Source of the DNA: a bacterium
GTDB taxonomy: Bacteria > SZUA-79 > Acidulodesulfobacterales > Acidulodesulfobacteraceae
NCBI GenBank assembly: GCA_021784835.1
Contig: JAJYHI010000052.1
Location: 1 to 9,146 of the forward strand
Reading direction: 5' to 3'
Length of the DNA: 9,146 nucleotides
Position numbers and translations under genes: made by a program. This document shows, piece after piece, positions 1-7,812 of the stretch (its first letter is position 1; each line of letters opens with the position of its first letter). The notes beneath the pieces were generated by a model. It was not told where the DNA came from and did not search any database. It worked only from the letters and a program-made list of their open reading frames with translations.

Positions 1-785
1 GCCTTCATCATAGCAAAAAGCGAAAAAACCACCATAGGTATTAAAACCTTGTAATAGTATCCGGTTCCCAGTTCGCTTTTAACTATCAGCGGCATGCCGA
101 AAAAGAAAACCGTCATAAAAAAAGACAACAGGAAACCCTGGATGGAAAGATTTGCCAGAGTTTTATTTTTTAGAACCGCAACGGCGTCTTTAAAGGAAAC
201 TTCTATTTCTTTCAGCATTTCTTTGCTCTTGGGCTCTTCCACCCAGACAAGGATTAATACGGCCGAAATTATCCCGAGAATGCCCGAAACGTAAAATAAA
301 AACGGGTAGCCGAAATAATAAGACAGAAACGGTCCCGCAACGATACCGACGACAAAACTTATGCCTATAGGAATACCGAGAAATGCCATAGCTTTTGTCC
401 TGTCGCTCTCGGAAACGGTATCGGAAACCAATGCGAACGCTACGGAGCTTTCGGCGGCGACCCCCTGAAGAAACCTTAAAGAAATAAGTTCGTAAATATT
501 GGAAGAAAAACCTATTATAAAAGTTAGTGCACCGAATAACAGCATGCCGAAAAACAGAACGTTTTTTCTCCCGATTTTATCAGAAAGATAGCCGAAAGGA
601 ATCTGAAAAACCGACCTCGACAGCCCATAAATGCCGAATGCAATTCCGATTAAAATAAAATTTGACGAAAACTTTTCGGCAAAAAGGACAAAAATGGGCA
701 AAACAAGAAACACGGCAAGCATCCTTAGTCCAACGACGGAACTCATCGCCGCAATAGTCTTTTTCTGCTTTTTGTTAAAAGCCAA
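1..785 (-). CDS. YajR-like MFS transporter, 3' end cut by window edge
   Basis: This is a proton-driven inner-membrane transporter of the major facilitator superfamily; the substrate cannot be told. About 261 residues are visible, roughly the first seven or eight helices; the rest lies left of the window. The first helix begins near residue 14 with a GLRMLAVFLVLP stretch resembling YajR. Motif A follows TM2 (GYLSDKIGRKN, residues 65-75, with D69 and R73), and RFLQG at 104-108 in TM4 resembles motif B. A charged loop (EEPKSKEMLKEIE) separates the two halves. The chosen start is a TTG, because GGGAGG sits 7 bases upstream. The ATG at 790 is out of frame and stops after 15 codons, and the in-frame ATG at 746 has no ribosome site and would cut the N-terminus. 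The gene follows uppS on the same strand after 48 bases and is probably co-transcribed. The family call is secure; the specificity is unknown. Confidence 0.88.
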   Translation of the reverse strand, partial: MAFNKKQKKTIAAMSSVVGLRMLAVFLVLPIFVLFAEKFSSNFILIGIAFGIYGLSRSVFQIPFGYLSDKIGRKNVLFFGMLLFGALTFIIGFSSNIYELISLRFLQGVAAESSVAFALVSDTVSESDRTKAMAFLGIPIGISFVVGIVAGPFLSYYFGYPFLFYVSGILGIISAVLILVWVEEPKSKEMLKEIEVSFKDAVAVLKNKTLANLSIQGFLLSFFMTVFFFGMPLIVKSELGTGYYYKVLIPMVVFSLFAMMK

Positions 786-792
786 AACATAG

Positions 793-798
793 CCTCCC
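793..798 (-). promoter_or_regulatory. Shine-Dalgarno GGGAGG setting the TTG start of the MFS gene
   Basis: Read on the minus strand, GGGAGG is followed by 7 bases and then the TTG at 785, which is ideal spacing. The ATG at 790 is only 2 bases away and in the wrong frame, so this site supports the TTG start. Confidence 0.7.
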
Positions 799-817
799 GA
801 ATCTAAAAAATTACGAA

Positions 818-838
818 ATTATTATTATTATTATTATT
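818..838. repeat. (ATT)7 trinucleotide microsatellite over the uppS stop
   Basis: Seven perfect ATT units on the plus strand span the uppS terminus. On the minus strand they read as AAT/TAA repeats in the uppS frame, so the stop at 836-834 is followed by five more in-frame TAA codons. Length changes here would leave the UppS protein unaltered and change only the spacing to the downstream MFS gene. No hairpin terminator is seen in the 48-base gap. Confidence 0.9.
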
Positions 839-1682
839 TCCCCGACCTGATTTGACGCGACTGATAGCTTCTTATAGCCCTCAAAAAATCTATTTCCCTG
901 AACTCCGGCCAGTATGCATCGCAAAAATAAAACTCGGAGTAAGCGCTCTGCCACAAAAGAAATCCTGACAGCCTTATTTCGCCGCTCGTCCTGATAATCA
1001 GGTCGGGATCCGGAGAACTTTTCGCGTAAAGATATTTAGATATGTTTTCTACGGTAATAATATTAGACAGATAATCGTAACCGTCCGTAAAGCCGGAAGG
1101 ACATTGAGCCTGATTGTCCCCGCCGTTTTCATAGGCGGGATTTAATTTGCTTTTTATGTAAATATTATCGGAAATAAAATTTATTATTGCATCGCATATT
1201 TCCTGTCTGCCGCCGTATCCTAAGGCAATATAAAGCCTTAAGTTAGAATAATCTTTAGTTTTATCTTCAAGCCTGCCTATAACGTCTAATAAACTTTCCG
1301 GCAGAAGTTCTCTTTTGCCTATAACGGAAACCCTTATTTTGTTATCATTAATAAATTTCGAATCTATATAAAATTCAAGCTGAGATTTTATAATTTCGAA
1401 TAAACCTTCTACTTCCGACTTGTTTCTTTTAAAATTGTCGGTGGAGAATGCCCAGACTGTAACTATCTTGATGTTTAATTCTATGCACCAGGATAAAACT
1501 TTATATAACTTATCCGCCCCTTTTTTGTGCCCTTTAAATGTATCTTCAAACCCGCATTTTTTTGCGTATCTTCTGTTCCCGTCGAGTATTATCCCTATGT
1601 GTCTGGGAATTTTATTCCTTAATACTTCTTTTTTAAGCCTTTTTCTGTAATAATAATATATTGCTTTTTTTAAAAATGTCAT
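834..1682 (-). CDS. uppS: Isoprenyl transferase (undecaprenyl/polyprenyl diphosphate synthase)
   Basis: A cytosolic, membrane-associated cis-prenyltransferase that adds isopentenyl diphosphate units to farnesyl diphosphate to give the polyprenyl carrier for peptidoglycan and surface glycans. The catalytic signature DGNRRYA is at 34-40 (D34 binds Mg-diphosphate). GH at 51-52, AFSTDNFKR at 78-86, GYGGR at 155-159 and RTSGEIRLSGFLLWQ at 231-245 are all present; R231, R237, S239 and E250 match the isopentenyl diphosphate site of E. coli UppS. Most bacterial enzymes have DGNGRW; here it is DGNRRY, as in eukaryotic DHDDS and many archaeal enzymes. At 282 residues it is about 30 longer than E. coli UppS, partly from a basic N-terminal helix and partly from a polar insertion around 183-206. 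No Shine-Dalgarno is visible before the ATG; TATAAC lies 10 bases upstream. The product's chain length cannot be told. Confidence 0.93.
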   Translation of the reverse strand: MTFLKKAIYYYYRKRLKKEVLRNKIPRHIGIILDGNRRYAKKCGFEDTFKGHKKGADKLYKVLSWCIELNIKIVTVWAFSTDNFKRNKSEVEGLFEIIKSQLEFYIDSKFINDNKIRVSVIGKRELLPESLLDVIGRLEDKTKDYSNLRLYIALGYGGRQEICDAIINFISDNIYIKSKLNPAYENGGDNQAQCPSGFTDGYDYLSNIITVENISKYLYAKSSPDPDLIIRTSGEIRLSGFLLWQSAYSEFYFCDAYWPEFREIDFLRAIRSYQSRQIRSGK

Positions 1683-1774
1683 TATTTACTGTGTTATAAT
1701 CAAACTATAATAATTTCGTATTACTTAGCTTTAAAGATTTTTTATTTTTTAATATATCATATTTCGCTAATTTT

Positions 1775-1802
1775 TTGAATAGACGCCGTTGAAAACTATA
1801 AT
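1775..1802 (+). promoter_or_regulatory. Candidate sigma-70-type promoter of the hydrolase gene
   Basis: TTGAAT (1775-1780), a 16-base spacer and a perfect TATAAT (1797-1802). The -10 box ends 5 bases before the ATG at 1808, so transcription would begin at or next to the start codon and give a leaderless message. The absence of a Shine-Dalgarno sequence there agrees. The region is very AT-rich, so chance matches are possible. Confidence 0.45.
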
Positions 1803-1807
1803 TATCT

Positions 1808-2644
1808 ATGCCTTATATCGAACTAAACAACATCAAAATTTTTTATATACTTCACAGGTCTTCAGCACCTGAGAAAGCCGAAACGGTTATCCTGATTCAC
1901 GGTGCAGGAGGAAACCATCTTTCGATGCTTTGGATTTTTAATTATATAAAGAAAAAATACGGCGGAATTTTCAACATACTGGTTTTCGATCTCCCTTTTC
2001 ATTACAGGTCTGCCGCGTCCGCCGGAGAAAGCATATTGAATTACGGTTTCTCCGTGAAAGATGCGGACGGCATAACCTATTACGCAGAAATTATAAACGC
2101 TCTTTCGTCTAAGCTTTTCGGAGAGGGTAAAAATTATATTTTAATAGGACATTCTATGGGGGCGCAGGTCTGCATTAAATATGCGTCCCTATTCGTTTAT
2201 AATGTCGAAAAGGCCATGCTTATCGCAGGATGTCATAATACGGGCATAAGCGATAGTTTTATGAAAAGTCTGGAAAAGTCGTTTGACAGAACGATTATGC
2301 TTTTTTTAAGAGATGCGCTTGCGTCAAAAGAAAAAAATGTTTTAAACGGCGCTTTAACGGATATAAAAAGAACCTGCCGACAAGCCGTAATAAACGATTT
2401 CAAGTATTCTAAATACTACAGCGGGCATTGCGGGGACGATTTAAATATTATTAACCGCGAAAAAATTCCTTTCAATCTTATATACTCTAAAAAAGATTTA
2501 ATTATAAAAGATAAATGCGTTATAGAATTGCATAAAATATTAACCGGCTCCGTTATCAGCGATATTCCCGCCCGAAATCATATCGATTTTTTATACGAAA
2601 ATTATCCCATGAAGAAAGAGATAGATAAATTTTTATTGACATAA
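1808..2644 (+). CDS. Alpha/beta-fold hydrolase with complete catalytic triad
   Basis: Probably a soluble cytoplasmic serine hydrolase (esterase, lipase or C-C bond hydrolase type) of 278 residues; no signal peptide is seen. The oxyanion loop HGAGGN is at 31-36, the nucleophile elbow GHSMG at 114-118 has S116, the acid is probably D230 in YSKKD, and the base is H258 in ARNHIDF. The cap region between about 145 and 205 is Lys-, Ser- and Phe-rich and not diagnostic, so the substrate cannot be named. It diverges from uppS across 125 AT-rich bases and lies 77 bases before aspS on the same strand. No clear terminator was found in that gap, so partial read-through into aspS is possible. The fold and triad are well supported; the function beyond hydrolase is open. 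Confidence 0.85.
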   Translation: MPYIELNNIKIFYILHRSSAPEKAETVILIHGAGGNHLSMLWIFNYIKKKYGGIFNILVFDLPFHYRSAASAGESILNYGFSVKDADGITYYAEIINALSSKLFGEGKNYILIGHSMGAQVCIKYASLFVYNVEKAMLIAGCHNTGISDSFMKSLEKSFDRTIMLFLRDALASKEKNVLNGALTDIKRTCRQAVINDFKYSKYYSGHCGDDLNIINREKIPFNLIYSKKDLIIKDKCVIELHKILTGSVISDIPARNHIDFLYENYPMKKEIDKFLLT

Positions 2645-2721
2645 GCAATGCTAAAATTATAAACTTTAAAATTGAACTAAAAAATCCAACCATTTTAAAA
2701 ATTTTGGGAAATATTATAAAA

Positions 2722-4506
2722 ATGCGAACATTATGCGAAGAGGTCGGCGAATCCGATACCGGTAAAGAGTTTACGTTCAAAGGCTGGGTAATGCACTACC
2801 GCGACCACGGAGGATTGATATTCATCGATTTAAGGGATTATTCGGGAATACTCCAGATAGTTTTCGACGAAAACATCGATAAAGAATCTTTCATAGTCGC
2901 TAAAAAATTAAAAAACGAATATGTAGTTTCCGTTACGGGTACCGTAAGAAAAAGACCGGAAGGAACGGCAAACCCTGCTTTAAAAACCGGCGGCATAGAA
3001 CTTCTTGCAAAGTCCTTACAGATTCTTAACGCCTGCGAAACCCTGCCGTTCCAGATTGACGAAGAAAGCGAGGTTAACGAGTTTACCAGGCTGAAATACA
3101 GGTATTTAGATTTAAGAAGCAAAAGATTAAAGGATAATCTTATATTCAGGTCTAAATTTACCCATCTTATTAGGGAATTTTTAAACGCTAAAGGTTTTTT
3201 CGATATAGAAACTCCTTTTTTAACAAAAAGCACGCCCGAAGGCTCTAGGGACTTTTTGGTTCCTTCCAGATTAAACCACGGACATTTCTTTGCTCTTCCG
3301 CAATCTCCACAACTATTCAAACAAATTCTTATGGTCAGCGGATTTGAAAGATACTATCAGATAGTGAGATGTTTCAGGGATGAAGATTTAAGGGCGGACA
3401 GGCAGCCCGAATTTACCCAGCTCGATATGGAAATGTCTTTTGTAGAAACCGAAGACGTTATTTCGGTTACGGAAGAATTGTTTGCTTCTTTATTTAATAA
3501 ACTCTTAGGCATAGAATTAGAAAGACCTTTTAAGGTATTGGACTACGACGAAGCAATGGATAAATACGGCAGCGATAAACCCGATACGAGATTCGGACTG
3601 GTTATTAATAATTTAACCGATATTTTTGCGGGCTCCCAGTTAAACGTATTTAAAGATAATATCCAAAAAGGCGGCACAGTCAAAGCCGTCTGTCTGCCCG
3701 ACGGTTCTAATCTCCTTTCTAGAAAAGATATCGACGAACTTTTAAATACGGTGAAAGATTTCGGAGGAAAAGGCCTTGCATGGACTAAAATAGGAGAGAA
3801 CGGCATCCTCGAAGGAGGAATTTCAAAATTTATATCCGACGACGAAAGAAATAAAACTGTTTCAAGGCTTGCGGCTAAAAACGGCGATATCATTTTTTAC
3901 CAGTCCGACTCAAAAAAAATCGCCGAAAACGTTCTCGGAAGATTAAGGCTTCACCTTGCCAAAAAATACAATCTTATACCGGAAGGCAGATTCGATATTT
4001 TATGGGTCGTTAATTTTCCTTTATTTGAATACTCCGAAGAAGAAAAAAAGATCGTTGCCGTTCATCACCCGTTTACTTCTCCAGCCAAAAAAGATTTGGA
4101 CAGTCTCGAAAAGGACCCTCTTTCCGTTAAATCCGACAGCTACGACCTCGTGCTTAACGGAGAAGAAATAGGCGGCGGCAGTATCAGAATACACGACTCC
4201 AAACTGCAGAGTAAAATTTTTGAAATTCTTTCTATATCGCCGGAAGACGCAAAACTTAAATTCGGATTTCTTTTGGATGCCCTGAGTTTCGGAGCGCCTC
4301 CGCACGGCGGCATAGCCTTCGGCGTGGATAGAATATTAATGCTGTTAAGAAATGAAAACTCTATAAGGGACGTAATAGCTTTTCCCAAAACTCAAAAAGC
4401 ATACTGTCCGCTATCGGATGCACCTTCCTTCGTAAAAGATGTTCAGCTTAAAGAACTTGGGATAAAGTTGCGGGAAACGCCCGGTAAAAATATAAAATCC
4501 GAATAA
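2722..4506 (+). CDS. aspS: Aspartyl-tRNA synthetase, bacterial type, probably non-discriminating
   Basis: Class II synthetase of 594 residues that charges tRNA(Asp) and probably also tRNA(Asn) with aspartate. In order: an N-terminal OB-fold anticodon domain (about 1-105), the catalytic core with motif 1 around 153-178, the QSPQ loop at 194-197, motif 2 with FRDED at 218-222, the bacterial GAD insertion (roughly 285-415), HHPFTSP at 449-455, and motif 3 (GIAFGVDRI, 530-538). The anticodon domain has H29 in RDHGG and G81 in RPEG, the pair linked to relaxed tRNA recognition in Pseudomonas aeruginosa; E. coli has Leu and Lys there. The ATG is preferred over a TTG 18 bases upstream because the protein then begins MRT, as is usual, and GGGAA lies 11 bases before it. 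The gene ends 15 bases before the next MFS gene and probably heads a four-gene operon. Confidence 0.96.
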   Translation: MRTLCEEVGESDTGKEFTFKGWVMHYRDHGGLIFIDLRDYSGILQIVFDENIDKESFIVAKKLKNEYVVSVTGTVRKRPEGTANPALKTGGIELLAKSLQILNACETLPFQIDEESEVNEFTRLKYRYLDLRSKRLKDNLIFRSKFTHLIREFLNAKGFFDIETPFLTKSTPEGSRDFLVPSRLNHGHFFALPQSPQLFKQILMVSGFERYYQIVRCFRDEDLRADRQPEFTQLDMEMSFVETEDVISVTEELFASLFNKLLGIELERPFKVLDYDEAMDKYGSDKPDTRFGLVINNLTDIFAGSQLNVFKDNIQKGGTVKAVCLPDGSNLLSRKDIDELLNTVKDFGGKGLAWTKIGENGILEGGISKFISDDERNKTVSRLAAKNGDIIFYQSDSKKIAENVLGRLRLHLAKKYNLIPEGRFDILWVVNFPLFEYSEEEKKIVAVHHPFTSPAKKDLDSLEKDPLSVKSDSYDLVLNGEEIGGGSIRIHDSKLQSKIFEILSISPEDAKLKFGFLLDALSFGAPPHGGIAFGVDRILMLLRNENSIRDVIAFPKTQKAYCPLSDAPSFVKDVQLKELGIKLRETPGKNIKSE

Positions 4507-4509
4507 AAC

Positions 4510-4514
4510 GGGGG
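4510..4514 (+). promoter_or_regulatory. Ribosome binding site (GGGGG) for the TTG-initiated DHA2 gene
   Basis: GGGGG lies 7 bases before the TTG at 4522 and can pair with the CCUCC of 16S rRNA through one G-U wobble. It favours the TTG over the first internal in-frame ATG at about 4615, which would delete part of the first helix. Confidence 0.55.
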
Positions 4515-4521
4515 TATTAAA

Positions 4522-6021
4522 TTGGAAAAAAAATCTGGGTTTCCTCATCCATACTTTGAATCTCATCCCAACTGGAAGTGGTTCATACTAACGACGGTTC
4601 TTGTCGGCGCGACTATGTCCGCTTTGGACGTCAGCATAGTTAACGTCGCAATGCCGACGATGCAGCATGGCTTTGCCGTTCCGATGTCCACCATAGAATG
4701 GGTTGCAATGGCCTATATGCTGACGCTAACGGTTTTTTTGCCTCTTTTCGGCAGGCTTGCCGATATGTTCGGAAGGACAAAGATGTATAATATCGGCTTT
4801 GTAGTGTTTACCGTCGGTTCCGCATTGTGCGGACTGGCTCCTAACGCGGATTTCCTGATATTTTCCCGCGTGCTTCAAGCAGTCGGCGCAGGCTTGCTTC
4901 AGGCAAATTCAGTTGCCATAATCACGCAGGCTTTTCCTTCGAACGAATTAGGAAAAGCTATAGGGCTTCAGGGTTCGATACAGGCTATAGCAATGTCCGT
5001 AGGTCCGTTCGTAGGAGGCGTCCTTATCGCCGCCGTAAACTGGCGTTTAATATTCTACGTCAATGTCCCCATAGGCATTATAGGCACGTTTATGGCGCTG
5101 TTTATACTTCCGTCGAGCAAAGCCAAATTCGGCAAAGAAAAGGAAAAAATAGATTATTTGGGCATATCTTTTTTTGCTGCCGGACTGGCTTCTTTAGTCT
5201 TAGCCGTTAATCAGGGCGAAAAACTTGGGTGGAATTCCCCCGTAATACTTGTTTATTTCCTTATTGCCGCAGTGTTACTTCCGCTTTTCGTATATACCGA
5301 GCTTAAGGTTAAACACCCTATGATAGACCTTAAAATGTTTAAGAAATGGGGGTTTTCCGCAGGCAATACTACCGGCCTTTTATCTTATTACGTTCTGTTT
5401 GCCGTTTTATTCCTTATGCCTTTTTACTTAGAAGAAGTATTGCATTATAATGCGGCGGTAACGGGTTCTATTTTAACCCCCATACCGCTTTCTATGGCTA
5501 TAATCGCCCCTTTTGCCGGAGCAATCTCCGACAAATTAGGCTCCCGTATTATGACAACTGTAGGAATGTTTATTTGTGCGGTTTCGACACTGCTTTTAAC
5601 GTTTTTAACCTCATCCGTAAACTTGTATCTTTTAATTTTCGAATTTATTATACTCGGGGTCGGAATGGGTATTTTTACGCCTCCGAACAACAGCGCGATA
5701 ATGCTTTCGGCGCCGCCTGAAAGGCTTGGCGTTGCCGGCGGAATACTAAATATGATGAGGGCGCTCGGCCTTATTTTCGGCGTTGCAATATCCGGACTCA
5801 TCTTTACGTATCTCAAACACGGATACGAGCTGTCGCATACGGGTACTACGGTGCATTCCCGCATGCCCGAATCGGTTTACGTTTCCGCATTTATGCACGG
5901 ATTTGCGGTCGTTATGATTTCGCTTGTAGCTATAAATACTTTCGCAACTATTATTTCCGCCGCTAAAAAGGATGTAAAACTTAAAAAAATAGAGGGTGCG
6001 GAACCTATCGATTTAATGTAG
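4522..6021 (+). CDS. DHA2 (EmrB/QacA) family MFS drug-efflux-type permease
   Basis: An inner-membrane proton antiporter of the 14-helix drug:H+ family, 499 residues, usual length. Motif D1 is LDVSIVNVAMP (35-45, D36 in TM1), motif A is GRLADMFGRTK (77-87), the TM4 motif B arginine is R116 in RVLQAVGAG, and the antiporter motif C runs through TM5 to GPFVGG (161-166), followed by NWRLIFYVNVPIG. In Gram-negatives such proteins often work with an EmrA-type adaptor and an outer-membrane channel; neither is in this window. It starts at TTG, 15 bases after aspS, and the next gene begins 24 bases after its stop. By eye it is less AT-rich than the IorAB-like genes behind it. Family membership is firm; export of drugs as opposed to a metabolite or siderophore is not shown. 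Confidence 0.93.
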   Translation: MEKKSGFPHPYFESHPNWKWFILTTVLVGATMSALDVSIVNVAMPTMQHGFAVPMSTIEWVAMAYMLTLTVFLPLFGRLADMFGRTKMYNIGFVVFTVGSALCGLAPNADFLIFSRVLQAVGAGLLQANSVAIITQAFPSNELGKAIGLQGSIQAIAMSVGPFVGGVLIAAVNWRLIFYVNVPIGIIGTFMALFILPSSKAKFGKEKEKIDYLGISFFAAGLASLVLAVNQGEKLGWNSPVILVYFLIAAVLLPLFVYTELKVKHPMIDLKMFKKWGFSAGNTTGLLSYYVLFAVLFLMPFYLEEVLHYNAAVTGSILTPIPLSMAIIAPFAGAISDKLGSRIMTTVGMFICAVSTLLLTFLTSSVNLYLLIFEFIILGVGMGIFTPPNNSAIMLSAPPERLGVAGGILNMMRALGLIFGVAISGLIFTYLKHGYELSHTGTTVHSRMPESVYVSAFMHGFAVVMISLVAINTFATIISAAKKDVKLKKIEGAEPIDLM

Positions 6022-6045
6022 TTAATTCATTAATTCAGAAAAATT

Positions 6046-7806
6046 ATGGGAATTTTTAAGAGAAACAGAAATATTTTATCCGAAGGCAATGGTTACGAAA
6101 TTACCCCCGGTATAGAATTTATTTTAAAAAGAGCGTTAAATAACGGGATTAATAATATATTAATCGACGGCAAACTAACGGAGAGTCTTCCCGAAATCGA
6201 CATAACGCCTTCTTTGAGGATTCAGCCGGATACGGATTTTTTATGGACGGAAGTTTATTCTCTTGCCATAACTAACAGAAGAGCTATGGCATTCGCTTTC
6301 GACCAGTCTTTTTTGAATTTTGTAAATTTAGAAAAATATTTTATCGGCAATAAAAACTTAAACGGGGGCGTTGTCTTATTTCTTTTTAAGAAACAAGGCA
6401 TCAAAAAATTTTCCTTTTCTTTCGAGAGTATTTTCCCCGTCTATAATTATTACAAGATATCGGAATTCGTAGATTATCTGCCTTATTACTTCGAACTTTC
6501 CGAGAAATTAAAATTACCGGTTCTTATTTATCTTAACTACTCGGTTATGAACGAATACGGCATCGACGAAAAAAAAGAATACACCGAGCGGACCGCGGCA
6601 AAACCCCATTTGTCTTTGTCTTTTGAAGGCGACGGCGAACAAACGACTACTTACGACCTGAAAAAAAATATTCAATTTTTCAAGAATACGGGCGGGCATA
6701 TTAAACTCTTCAAAGGAAAAACCGGGTACAATCTTGTCTTGACCGATGCCGCATACTTCCATAGAATTATAGAAAATAAGAATTTTTCGGAAAATTCGGA
6801 TATTATCTTATTTAATTTACTTAATCCGGTAGATTCGTCCGAGTTTCTTGAATTAATTAAGTCCAATTGCGGCAGCTATTATAAAAATATATACATATTC
6901 GACGATAAAACTTTACTGCGGCAACAGCTAGCCTACATATTAGAAAACAATAAAACGTCATTAAGCTTCGAAAATTTAAAAATTATTGAATCCGGCAATA
7001 ATGACGGCATAGAACTAGGATTTTGTACGGATAATTTTAAAATAACGGAAATAAAATCTCCAAAATCTTTTTGCCCCGGATGTACTTTATTTACATTTCT
7101 ACAAGCTCTCGAAAAAAAAATCGGAGTTCCCGAGGATTATGTATTAATAGGCGAAGAAGGCTGCTTCTCCCTTTTAAATTCTAGCCCGTTAAAATTTTCT
7201 TTTCAGAATATAATTATTGCGGAAAATCCTCTTTTTTTATCGTTCAATCTATGTTCTAAAGACCTGAATAAAACTTTTTATATTTTTATTTCAGCTCTCA
7301 AATTTTCCGAACAGATAGATAAATTTGTTAAAATAAACGGCGGATTAAATTTCAAAGGCAAAATTACGTTCGTCGTTTATAAATCGATTTTCGATTCAGA
7401 CTATAATATAGAAAACTTAATTTCGCATCCGCTATTAAAATCTTTAAAAAAAATAGCGGTAAAGAAAAGAACCCGCTTGAAAGATTTAAGCGTAATACAA
7501 GATTTGCCTTTAATATTTATCGACAACTACTGCGATAATTTTGCCAAATCCGGACGAAATTTAAATTACTCCTCATTTTTATATATTAATAACTCTGCCT
7601 GCGATAAATTCGAGTGCAGACTATGCTATCAAAAGACAAGATGTCCGGCAATTAAAATCGCAGGAAATAAAAATATTTTCATAGACGCGGAAGTATGCAA
7701 TTTTTGCAAACTATGCATAGACATATGCCCTCATGGCGCAATAAAATCAAAAAGAAGAAAAAAAATTAAATTAAAAAAATCTTTGGAAAGTAAAATTAAT
7801 CTTTAA
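6046..7806 (+). CDS. Divergent IorA-like protein with degenerate TPP site and ferredoxin domain
   Basis: Homologous to the alpha subunit of indolepyruvate:ferredoxin oxidoreductase, which decarboxylates aryl pyruvates with thiamine diphosphate and passes electrons through Fe-S clusters. At 586 residues the length and domain order match. The N-terminal pyrimidine-type domain contains YYFELSEKLKLPVLI (147-161), very like the family's AFELSEKxKLPV. A linking domain follows (about 225-300), then a TPP-domain remnant with CPGC (343-346) and GEEGCFSL (369-376), and a two-cluster ferredoxin tail (C519, C524, C527, C533; C551, C554, C557, C561). Expected motifs are changed: YPGTP is absent near 41-51, GDIGCY became GEEGCF, GDSTFFH became LNKTFYI (407-413), and the LDN asparagine became S447. 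The first Cys cluster has unusual C-x4-C spacing. It ends in a basic Lys/Arg tail. Homology is confident; catalysis of the usual reaction is doubtful. Confidence 0.78.
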   Translation: MGIFKRNRNILSEGNGYEITPGIEFILKRALNNGINNILIDGKLTESLPEIDITPSLRIQPDTDFLWTEVYSLAITNRRAMAFAFDQSFLNFVNLEKYFIGNKNLNGGVVLFLFKKQGIKKFSFSFESIFPVYNYYKISEFVDYLPYYFELSEKLKLPVLIYLNYSVMNEYGIDEKKEYTERTAAKPHLSLSFEGDGEQTTTYDLKKNIQFFKNTGGHIKLFKGKTGYNLVLTDAAYFHRIIENKNFSENSDIILFNLLNPVDSSEFLELIKSNCGSYYKNIYIFDDKTLLRQQLAYILENNKTSLSFENLKIIESGNNDGIELGFCTDNFKITEIKSPKSFCPGCTLFTFLQALEKKIGVPEDYVLIGEEGCFSLLNSSPLKFSFQNIIIAENPLFLSFNLCSKDLNKTFYIFISALKFSEQIDKFVKINGGLNFKGKITFVVYKSIFDSDYNIENLISHPLLKSLKKIAVKKRTRLKDLSVIQDLPLIFIDNYCDNFAKSGRNLNYSSFLYINNSACDKFECRLCYQKTRCPAIKIAGNKNIFIDAEVCNFCKLCIDICPHGAIKSKRRKKIKLKKSLESKINL

Positions 7807-7812
7807 AATAAC

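Noticed and set aside
94..294. 66-residue plus-strand ORF
   Set aside because: It lies antisense inside the well-supported YajR-like transporter gene, and its product has no recognisable features.
2704..2721. TTG start giving aspS six extra residues
   Set aside because: It has no ribosome site before it, and the AspRS family normally begins at the MRT reached from the ATG at 2722.
2645..2721. Terminator or clear promoter between the hydrolase gene and aspS
   Set aside because: Only AT-rich sequence with a weak TTGAAC and no good -10 at correct spacing; no GC-rich stem with a T run.
4021..4388. Minus-strand ORFs of 94 and 82 residues inside aspS
   Set aside because: They are shadows of the conserved aspS catalytic domain with no ribosome site or recognisable domain.
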